A stretch of 23,013 nt of DNA, taken from NCBI GenBank assembly GCA_035342635.1, contig DAOQXO010000033.1, positions 1 to 23,013 of the forward strand, read 5' to 3'. Made by a program: the position numbers and the translations under genes. Origin of the DNA: CADEFQ01 sp035342635 (GTDB lineage Bacteria; Pseudomonadota; Gammaproteobacteria; Steroidobacterales; Steroidobacteraceae). The notes under the pieces are model-generated. The model had not been told where the DNA came from and searched no databases. It saw only the letters and a list, made by a program, of their open reading frames with translations. Of the stretch, positions 17,320 to 23,013 are shown in pieces (positions within the stretch are counted from its first letter, which is position 1; the number at the start of each line of letters is the position of its first letter).

Positions 17320-18726
17320 GTGCCCTGCCGCGTCATGATCATCGACGACGACGCCCGCTACGGCGCGTGGCTGACGGCGCATGTCGGCGCCGTGCTGCCG
17401 GACGCGCAGGTCGAGTTCGTCGACATCCCCGAGTTCGAGCAGCGACGCGCCACGGTGCGCTTCCAGGACTGGGACGTGCTGCTGCTCGCAATGAACTTCG
17501 GCAACAGCCCCGAGGATGCGGCGGCCGAGGGGCTCGGCTGGCTGCGGCGCCTGCGGGACCAGACCCTGCTGCCTCCCATCATCGCCATCGCGGCAGGCGG
17601 CAATGAACTCACCGCGGTGCGCGCGATCCGTCTCGGCGCGAGCGACTACCTGCCGAAGCATCTTCTGACTCCGAGCCGGCTCAATACCGCCATCAAGATC
17701 GCGCTGCGCGCAGTCGAGCGCAGGCGCGCCGCGGACCGCTCACGCAAGAGCGAACCGGCGCCCGCGCCGCGGAGCGTTCCACCCGGCGGGCGTGCCCGCC
17801 TGCCGCGCAGCCTGATCCCGCGTTACGCCATCCTCGACGTGCTCGGCGAGTCCGATCGGGCGGTCGTGTATCTCGCGACCAGCTTCGAGCTCGACTCACT
17901 GGTCGCGCTCAAGGTGACGCGCACCGGTGACGACAGCCTCCCCGCGGTCGATGGCGCGCCCCGCGAACGCACGGTGCGCCAGGACTTCGCGCGTGAATAT
18001 GAAGTGATCTCCTCGATCCACGATCCGTCGGTGATCGACATCTACGACTACGGCGTGCACGACGGCCTCGAGTACCTCGCGATGGAGTATTTCCCGCGCG
18101 GCGACCTGAAGGCGCGCCTGCAGCACCCGATGGATGCCGGCGATGCGCTCGATTACGTGCGCCGCATCGCGCGCGCGCTCGGGGTGGTGCACGCCGCCGG
18201 CCTCGTGCATCGCGACCTGAAGCCGCCCAACATCATGCTGCGCGAGAACGACGAGGTGGTGCTGATCGACTTCGGACTTGCGCGCCAGATGCATGCCGAG
18301 ATCACGACCACGAGCACCGGCATGCTGCGCGGCTCGCCTTATTACATGAGCCCCGAGCAGGCGCAGGGCCTGCCGCTCGATGCGCGCAGCGACCTGTACA
18401 GCCTGGGCGTCGTGCTGTTCGAGATGCTGACCGGCCGCAAGCCGTTCACCGGCTCGAGCGCGATCGAGGTGTTGCAGCGCCATGTCACGGCGCCGGTGCC
18501 GTTGCTGCCGGCGGAGCATGCCCACCTGCAGCCGCTGATCGACAGGCTGCTCGCGAAGACTCCGGCGCGACGCTACGCGAGCGCCGAGGAGTTGCAGGTG
18601 GCGCTGGCGCAGGCCGCGGGCCCGGATGCCGGCCGTGCCAGTGCGGGCGCGCCGGCTCGCGTGCACGATGTCGCCGTCGAGGTCAGCGACGACGACCACG
18701 AGACGCCGAGCGCCGCGCTCGCCTGA
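17320..18726 (+). CDS. Pseudo-receiver / serine-threonine protein kinase
   Basis: This 468-residue cytoplasmic protein starts at GTG 17320; ATG 17335 is an alternative that would cut into the first strand. Residues 1-135 are a response-regulator receiver: acidic pocket IIDDD (7-11), conserved Lys in YLPKH (K113). The phosphoacceptor position, five residues after D52 in WDVLLLAMNF, is Ala57, and the usual Thr/Ser is Ala (IIAIAAGG), so phosphotransfer should not work. Residues about 168-432 are a Hanks-type kinase with K198 (VALKV), the catalytic loop HRDLKPPN (D299), DFG (317-319), SPYYMSPEQ and DLYSLGVVLFEMLTG. The glycine loop is degenerate (LGESDRAVVY). The C-terminal tail is short and acidic, with no transmembrane or PASTA part. 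The gene follows the TonB-domain gene by 11 bases. That protein, or the secretion and receptor proteins nearby, could be a substrate, but this is speculation. Confidence 0.92.
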   Translation: MPCRVMIIDDDARYGAWLTAHVGAVLPDAQVEFVDIPEFEQRRATVRFQDWDVLLLAMNFGNSPEDAAAEGLGWLRRLRDQTLLPPIIAIAAGGNELTAVRAIRLGASDYLPKHLLTPSRLNTAIKIALRAVERRRAADRSRKSEPAPAPRSVPPGGRARLPRSLIPRYAILDVLGESDRAVVYLATSFELDSLVALKVTRTGDDSLPAVDGAPRERTVRQDFAREYEVISSIHDPSVIDIYDYGVHDGLEYLAMEYFPRGDLKARLQHPMDAGDALDYVRRIARALGVVHAAGLVHRDLKPPNIMLRENDEVVLIDFGLARQMHAEITTTSTGMLRGSPYYMSPEQAQGLPLDARSDLYSLGVVLFEMLTGRKPFTGSSAIEVLQRHVTAPVPLLPAEHAHLQPLIDRLLAKTPARRYASAEELQVALAQAAGPDAGRASAGAPARVHDVAVEVSDDDHETPSAALA

Positions 18727-18743
18727 CACACCCCGGCGAGCTC

Positions 18744-18761
18744 GCGGCCCGCTACGGCCGC
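18744..18761. terminator. GC hairpin between convergent genes
   Basis: A perfect six-base inverted repeat (GCGGCC, loop CGCTAC, GGCCGC) lies 17 bases after the kinase stop, facing the convergent small gene. The following bases (TTGTCGCC) lack a real T-tract, so intrinsic termination would be weak on either strand. It may help end transcription from both sides. Confidence 0.3.
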
Positions 18762-18795
18762 TTGTCGCCCGCGTGCCGGCGCCATGGTCGAGAAC

Positions 18796-18993
18796 TCAGG
18801 TCTTACCGCGCAGCAGCCATAACAGGATGCGTGGCTTCAGCGCGAGGCGCAGCAGCGCGCGCAGTTCGGGAGCCCCGGCTCGCATCTCGCAGGGGAGGTG
18901 CCCGGCGAGCCCCGCGAGAAGCAGATGTTTCCCATCCACCTTCACGGACTCCACGTGCACATCGATGCGCATGGCGGGCGTCTTCACCAGCAT
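18796..18993 (-). CDS. Small protein of unknown function (65 aa)
   Basis: The ATG at 18993 has GGAAGG nine bases upstream, which is a good ribosome site. The product begins MLVKTPAMRIDVHVESVKV, followed by a Cys-containing stretch (HLPCEMRAG) and a basic, hydrophobic C-terminal helix (LRALLRLALKPRILLWLLRG). This suggests a small beta-hairpin domain with an amphipathic or membrane-contacting tail. I do not recognise a family with certainty. It lies on the same strand as, and 185 bases downstream of, the interrupted FAD-dehydrogenase gene, and may be part of the same unit. There is no known partner. Confidence 0.6.
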   Translation of the reverse strand: MLVKTPAMRIDVHVESVKVDGKHLLLAGLAGHLPCEMRAGAPELRALLRLALKPRILLWLLRGKT

Positions 18994-19094
18994 GTGACCA
19001 CGCCTTCCATCACCCGCTGCTCGCGGCCGAAGTGAACCGTCTGCAATTGCCCTACTGTCCGCATCACCGGCGTATTCACCTGGTTGATCGCCAT
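18984..19094 (-). CDS. Possible 36-codon ORF overlapping the small-protein start
   Basis: An ATG at 19094 opens 36 codons (MAINQVNTPVMRTVGQLQ at the N-terminus, ending GVVTCW) and stops at 18984-18986. This overlaps the first ten bases of the 65-codon gene in another frame, an arrangement typical of translational coupling. Codon third positions are mostly G or C, as in real genes here. No strong ribosome site precedes it, and I recognise no family, so it may be chance or the remnant of a larger gene. Confidence 0.22.
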   Translation of the reverse strand: MAINQVNTPVMRTVGQLQTVHFGREQRVMEGVVTCW

Positions 19095-19178
19095 CCTGCC
19101 CGGCGCCTGCGGTTGCACGGCGCGCCGCTTGCCCCGCGCCCGATCAGGCGGGGCTCCCCGGCTCAGGCCCCGATTACT

Positions 19179-20690
19179 TCACGTCGCCCAGTTCTTCTGC
19201 TGTACCGCGTTGCGTCCTGCGGCTCGGCCCGAGATCATCGCTTCGGTCAGATACGAGCCGTTCTGGTACAGATCGGAGAACATCGAACCCAGCTCGCCAG
19301 CCTCGTACAGGCGCGGAATCCGCTTGCCGCCGTGATCGAGCACCTCCGACTCGATGTTGCGCCGGGCTCCACCGCCGGTGCACACGATCGAGGGGACGAC
19401 CTCGATCGCGTAGTACGGCGGTTTCGCGATCGGCTGCAGGGTCTGCGGCTCGCGGCCGAATTTCGCGTCGTGACCGGCCGCGCACGCTTCGTTGTACTCG
19501 CGCACCGTCGCGGCCACGCTCGCCGGGTCGCGATCGATCTTCCGCGCGAGCTCTTCGATGGAGTCCGCCTTCACGATCCAGCCGGCGGCGACTTCCTTCG
19601 AATTGTCCTCGCTCCACTCGTAGCCTTCCACTATCGAGTTCCAGGTCATGATTCCGATGACCAGGCAGGTTCCCTGCCGCGTCGCCTCGTCGAAAATCAT
19701 GTGCATTCGACCCACGCGCTGGTGCGGCGGATCGATCCACTCGCCATGCTCCCTCACCTTGTAGTGGTTGAGCCGGTACTCTGCGGTCTCGTTGACAAAG
19801 CGCGTGTTGTCCTGGGCGATGTCTATCCAGCTGAAGGCCTGGAAGAACAGGTGACGCTTGAACACCGTGTTCCTGCCGGGATAGCGAAAGCCCGGCCAGA
19901 TGCCGGAGGACTGGACACGATTGCGCAGGTGCCACATGTCCGCTCCTGCCTTCTGCAGGATCTTGATGCCGTCGCCCGTGTTGCCGGGCGTGCCGAATGG
20001 CAGCACGTCCGTCATACCGTTGTAGTCTCGCAGCATCTGCATGTTGTTCTCGAAGCCGCCGATCGCCATCACTACCCCGCGGCGAGCGCGGATCGCGCGG
20101 CGCTTGCCGCCCTACTCGACGATGACGCCGAGCACCTCGAGCGTGTCGGGATCCTGCACGAGGTCGACGAGCGCACATTCAAAGATACGGCGGACGCGAG
20201 GACGCAACGCCACGCACTTGTCAAAGGTGAGCCAGGTGCCGCTCGGCACCGGCAGGATCGTCGCGACGCGCTCGACTGCGGCCTCCGCGCCAAGCTCCGG
20301 GAACTCGTTGACGGTCTGGTCATCGCACCAGCCACCGCCATGCACATAGCGGTTGCCCGCCTCCTTCGCCCGCTCCTCGATGTACGGCTCGAGCGCGACC
20401 AGCTGCTCCGCCCAGCTCCGCAGCATGTCTTCGGGAATGGGGTTCGAGCGGCTCATGTTCCGCTGATAGCTGATGAGCGCCTCGACGTTCTTCGAGATCA
20501 GTAGCGTCTGACCCGAGACGCGGCTGTTCCCGCCACGCAGCACTTCCGGCATCTTCTCGATCATCAGGATGTCTGCTTTGGGATCGCGGTCGTGCGCCTC
20601 GATCGCCGCCGCGCAGCCGGCTACGCCCGACCCCGCGATAACCACATCGGCCTCGTCATCCCAACTCTTGACACTCGCAAGGCTCGCCAT
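19179..20690 (-). pseudogene. FAD-dependent dehydrogenase (fumarate-reductase flavoprotein family), in-frame amber
   Basis: One continuous frame of 504 codons encodes a flavoprotein of the fumarate reductase / 3-ketosteroid dehydrogenase (FAD_binding_2) family, but codon 193 is TAG (20112-20114). Before it are the FAD dinucleotide fold (DVVIAGSGVAGCAAAIEA, about 14-31), the IEKMPEVLRGGNSRVSGQ segment and VLGVIVE. Directly after it, in the same frame, come GGKRRAIRARRGVVMAIGG and the rest, ending CTGGGARRN, LYEAGELGSMFSDLYQNG and SGRAAGRNAV. Both halves keep family motifs, so a single nonsense change, a sequencing error or readthrough explains it; a frameshift is excluded. The ATG at 20690 has AAGGAG six bases upstream. 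The substrate is unknown: members act on fumarate-like acids, steroids or urocanate. The second half could restart at ATG 20072, but would lack the FAD-binding fold. Confidence 0.85.
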
Positions 20691-20735
20691 CCTCGCTCCT
20701 TTGATGCTCGTCGGCTTTGCTGGATTGGAGCTTCG

Positions 20736-20764
20736 ATATCACCAGCCGCTCGTATCATAGTCAA
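20736..20764 (-). promoter_or_regulatory. Possible promoter of the FAD-dehydrogenase gene
   Basis: On the minus strand a good -35 box, TTGACT (20764-20759), is followed after 17 bases by TGATAT (20741-20736), a three-of-six match to TATAAT. The start codon at 20690 lies about 45 bases further. The flavoprotein gene may therefore have its own promoter rather than only reading through from the PNPOx gene. Confidence 0.35.
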
Positions 20765-20785
20765 GCAGCATCGCAGACCGATTTG

Positions 20786-20804
20786 ATATGCCTGTTATGC
20801 ATAT
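20786..20804. promoter_or_regulatory. AT-rich inverted repeat, candidate operator
   Basis: A perfect six-base inverted repeat (ATATGC, seven bases, GCATAT) lies in the AT-rich gap before the flavoprotein gene, about 22 bases upstream of the TTGACT box. The size and symmetry would suit a dimeric repressor or activator. No regulator gene is in the window, so this is a structural observation only. Confidence 0.3.
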
Positions 20805-20818
20805 ATGTTTTCATCGAG

Positions 20819-20840
20819 ACCGGGCATCGGAGCACCCGGT
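20819..20840 (-). terminator. Hairpin just after the PNPOx-like gene
   Basis: ACCGGG and CCCGGT form a six-base stem with a ten-base loop, beginning two bases after the stop codon of the PNPOx-like gene on the minus strand. No T-run follows (CTCGATGAAAAC), so it is more likely an attenuating or RNA-stabilising hairpin than an efficient intrinsic terminator. Confidence 0.28.
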
Positions 20841-20841
20841 T

Positions 20842-21324
20842 CTATTCAGGACGTGCCGTTGCCAGGAATTGCGCGCGTGACCACTCGGTGCGGTGTCCGA
20901 AGCCACGACTGTTGTCGATGAAGCGCACCTGGACCGCCGCGAGTTCGTACCAGCTCATGCGCGAGAGGGCGCGCGCGATCGCGCCGGAGGCCGCTTCGGA
21001 ATCCGATGCATCAGGAAACTTCGCGGCATATAGCTGCTGCGCCGCGGCGAGCTCGGCGCCCTTCAGCTCACGGCCCGTCGCGGTCATCTGGATACCCTTG
21101 ATGGCGGACCACTCCGCGTAGTCCTCGTGAATCGTGACCGCCACCCGGGGATCAGCCTCCATGTTGCGGCAGTGGCGGCTATGAGGAGCGGAGAGGAAGT
21201 AGAGGTCGAGCCCCCGATTCGCGTAGAACGTCGCGGCAGCGGCCGGGCCATTTTCACCGACGGTTGCGATCGTCATCACACGGTGGGCCCGGAGATACTC
21301 GAGCACTCGCGCACGCTCGTCCAT
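20842..21324 (-). CDS. Pyridoxamine 5'-phosphate oxidase-like flavin protein
   Basis: This 160-residue protein has the split-barrel flavin-binding fold. Marks are MDERARVLEYLRAHRVMTIATV at the start, then GPAAAATFYANRGLDLYFLSAP (the usual strand pair of the family), SRHCRNMEADPRVAVTI and ATGRELKG. Family members bind FMN, F420 or haem and do many different redox jobs, so the cofactor and substrate are not fixed by sequence. The ATG at 21324 has GGGAG eight bases upstream. It lies 37 bases after the ubiX stop on the same strand, suggesting one operon with ubiX and the VOC gene. Next to two other flavin-related genes, an FMN role is the natural guess. Confidence 0.88.
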   Translation of the reverse strand: MDERARVLEYLRAHRVMTIATVGENGPAAAATFYANRGLDLYFLSAPHSRHCRNMEADPRVAVTIHEDYAEWSAIKGIQMTATGRELKGAELAAAQQLYAAKFPDASDSEAASGAIARALSRMSWYELAAVQVRFIDNSRGFGHRTEWSRAQFLATARPE

Positions 21325-21361
21325 GTCGATTGCTCCCGGAAGAGAGGACTCTCACCCGCTC

Positions 21362-21979
21362 CTACGAAGCTGCCGGGTCCGGAGGGCGATCATTTGTATT
21401 GACGCCCTCCCAGCGCCTCATCCCCGGCACGTCAATATCGAAGAGGTCGAGCACGCGCCCGACGCTGTGATTGACCACATCGTCCACCGTCGACGGCCGG
21501 TTGTAGAAGGCGGGGATCGGCGGCGCGATGATGGCTCCGAGCGTCGCCGCCTCCAGCATCAGCTTGCAGTGCCCGGCATGCAGGGGAGTCTCGCGCACCA
21601 TCAGAACGAGCCGCCTCCGCTCCTTCAGCACCACGTCCGCCGCACGCGTCAGCAGGTTGTCGCTATGCGAGCACGCAATGGCCGACAGTGTCTTGATCGA
21701 GCAGGGTGCGACGATCATGCCCAGCGTGCGGTACGAGCCGCTCGAAATGCTGGCCGCGAGATTCCTGGAGTCGTGCACCTGGTCGGCCAGAGCCTCGACC
21801 TCGGGCAACGACCAGCCCGTCTCGAGGAAGACATTGAGCTTGGCCGTATTGCTCATGACCAGGTGTACCTCGACGCCTGGCACTTCCTTCAGCATCTCGA
21901 GCAACCGTATGCCGTAGATCGCGCCACTCGCGCCGGCGATGCCGATGATCAGTCGACGATGTCCACTGGGTTCCTGCAT
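21362..21979 (-). CDS. ubiX: Flavin prenyltransferase UbiX
   Basis: This 205-residue enzyme makes prenylated FMN from reduced FMN and dimethylallyl phosphate, the cofactor of UbiD-family (de)carboxylases. Family motifs in order: GIAGASGAIYGIRLLE at the N-terminus (flavin phosphate site), SSGSYRTLGMIVAPCSIKTL in the middle, LVLMVRETPLH, and PAFYNRPSTVDDVVNHSVGR with the conserved Tyr and two Arg. Nothing is missing and the length is normal. The ATG at 21979 is one base after the stop of the VOC gene, so the two are translated from one message. No UbiD gene is in the window. A role in ubiquinone synthesis is possible, but the neighbours point to a catabolic decarboxylase encoded nearby. Confidence 0.93.
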   Translation of the reverse strand: MQEPSGHRRLIIGIAGASGAIYGIRLLEMLKEVPGVEVHLVMSNTAKLNVFLETGWSLPEVEALADQVHDSRNLAASISSGSYRTLGMIVAPCSIKTLSAIACSHSDNLLTRAADVVLKERRRLVLMVRETPLHAGHCKLMLEAATLGAIIAPPIPAFYNRPSTVDDVVNHSVGRVLDLFDIDVPGMRRWEGVNTNDRPPDPAAS

Positions 21980-21980
21980 G

Positions 21981-22991
21981 TCATCTCGTCTCTTGCTTCA
22001 CCCGACCGCGCAATCGGCTGCGGATCCGGAGGCGCTGGAAGAACTCGAGCATCGCCCCATCGGGCGTGCGCACCGAGAATGAAACGACTTCGCCGTACGG
22101 CGCAAGCTGCAAGGTGGCCGGCTCCGCGTATAGCTGCCCGCCGCGCCGGACGAGCGCATCGGCATACGCGTTCGCGTCCGCCACCGGGAAGCGCCAGGAC
22201 AGCCAGCCGAGATTTGGAGCCACGCAGGCTCCGGAGAAGTCGCGACCCTGCAGGTCCGGCATGCCGATAGTCTCGAGCGAGCCGTCGTTCAGGCCCTCCG
22301 GATGCACGATACCGCAGCGACGTCGCGTCACCAGCGCGTGCGGCATCGGAATGCCGAAGATGTTCTGTCCCGGCTCCACGACGCCGTTCAGGTCTCCCTC
22401 GGCCATGTATTTCCAGCCGAGCACGTCGCAGAACCAGCGGTGTGTTGCGTCGTAGTCTTTGACTATCAGCGATGAATTGAACACGCGGCTGAAGCCGCGG
22501 TACCGCGGGAAGCTCGCCTGTGGCGCCCGCCTGGGCTGCAGCACGGCGATCACGAGACCGTCCGGCCCCGTGGCCACCACCTGACTGACGTCGAAGCCGC
22601 CCCACCCGTAATCCACGGGATCGCCATAGGCTGTCCAGCCCAGTGCCTGCAACTCGCGGTACACCTTGCGCACGTCCCTCGCGAACACGTCGACGTCGAA
22701 GATGCCGCCCGTGTCCCAGGTGCGCCCGCTCGAGCGCATGATCTGCTGCGATACTCCGTGGAATTTGACCAGGCGCACGTAGCCCCTCACCTCCCTCTCG
22801 GGCACGAGCAGCCACTGTTCGATGCGCCGGCAGTGCCGCGGCACGTGCCAGGCTTGTCGCTGCTCGCGAGGGGCATCAGGGAGCTTGCGGACAGACCAGC
22901 CGCCGATCGCCGTGAAAACGCGAACGATACGCCTCGCATCGGAGACACTCGCGACCACTTCCTGCATGCCGGCGAATGGGGTGATGTTCAT
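21981..22991 (-). CDS. Two-domain VOC (glyoxalase/dioxygenase fold) protein
   Basis: The 336-residue protein contains two tandem vicinal-oxygen-chelate units. The first (about 5-150) begins FAGMQEVVASVSD and ends GPDGLVIAVLQ. The second (about 165-325) begins FSRVFNSSLIVKDYDATHRWF and ends TPDGAMLEFFQ. Each unit shows the family's strand-helix-strand opening and PDG closing motif. Typical metal ligands are only partly kept: the closing Glu is present in the second unit (MLEFF) but replaced by Val in the first, and the opening His is Gln or Asn. The function could be an isomerase, lyase or non-catalytic binding role; a classical extradiol dioxygenase is not supported. The ATG at 22991 fits the domain start, although the frame stays open to the window edge. 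It is the first visible gene of the ubiX unit. Confidence 0.85.
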   Translation of the reverse strand: MNITPFAGMQEVVASVSDARRIVRVFTAIGGWSVRKLPDAPREQRQAWHVPRHCRRIEQWLLVPEREVRGYVRLVKFHGVSQQIMRSSGRTWDTGGIFDVDVFARDVRKVYRELQALGWTAYGDPVDYGWGGFDVSQVVATGPDGLVIAVLQPRRAPQASFPRYRGFSRVFNSSLIVKDYDATHRWFCDVLGWKYMAEGDLNGVVEPGQNIFGIPMPHALVTRRRCGIVHPEGLNDGSLETIGMPDLQGRDFSGACVAPNLGWLSWRFPVADANAYADALVRRGGQLYAEPATLQLAPYGEVVSFSVRTPDGAMLEFFQRLRIRSRLRGRVKQETR

Positions 22992-23013
22992 GTTGCTCGG
23001 GGACCGCTTGCCT

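Noticed and set aside
18762..20504. 580-codon plus-strand frame across the flavoprotein gene
   Set aside because: It covers the amber site without interruption, but its product shows no family motif, while the minus strand encodes a recognisable FAD enzyme. The amber is therefore not a sign that the other strand is the coding one.
21981..22991. VOC protein as an extradiol ring-cleaving dioxygenase
   Set aside because: The two-domain layout fits, but the His-His-Glu metal ligands are not visible at the expected places.

Overview
The window is high-GC DNA (very GC-rich at codon third positions) from a Gram-negative bacterium. It has a TonB-dependent outer-membrane receptor, a TonB-domain protein and the type II secretion accessory pair GspA/GspB. 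Together with several acyl-CoA enzymes these suggest a gammaproteobacterium of the Steroidobacteraceae/Nevskiaceae kind. That placement is an inference from gene content, not from a marker gene. I see no rRNA, tRNA, CRISPR array or insertion sequence. The longest gene-free stretch is under 200 bases.

Region 1 (1-9193) is a divergent catabolic module. Leftward from about 4059 run two acyl-CoA dehydrogenase subunits and then a TonB-dependent receptor that leaves the window. Rightward from 4246 run an enoyl-CoA hydratase/3-hydroxyacyl-CoA dehydrogenase fusion, a thiolase and an acyl-CoA ligase. Together they supply outer-membrane uptake, CoA activation and every step of a beta-oxidation cycle. 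The two dehydrogenases look like complementary halves of one heteromeric enzyme: the first has a catalytic Glu in the isovaleryl-CoA-dehydrogenase position, and the second has no catalytic base but has the RRQFG FAD-binding motif. This type is known from steroid side-chain degradation.

Region 2 (9255-13497) is a rightward run: gspA, gspB, and a one-chain fusion of FakA-like (DAK2 plus middle domain) and FakB-like (DegV) parts, a probable single-polypeptide fatty-acid kinase. Region 3 (13478-15118, leftward) holds a dodecin, a GNAT acetyltransferase and a secreted protein of unknown function.

Region 4 (15284-18726, rightward) holds two unusual signalling proteins. One joins a receiver-like domain, a membrane segment, helical repeats and a TonB C-terminal domain. 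The other joins a receiver without its phosphoacceptor Asp to a Ser/Thr kinase.

Region 5 (18796-22991, all leftward) appears less GC-rich by eye. It encodes a two-domain VOC protein, the flavin prenyltransferase UbiX, a PNPOx-like flavin protein, an FAD-dependent dehydrogenase interrupted by one in-frame amber codon, and one or two very small ORFs. UbiX without a UbiD partner here suggests that the cluster continues beyond the right edge.
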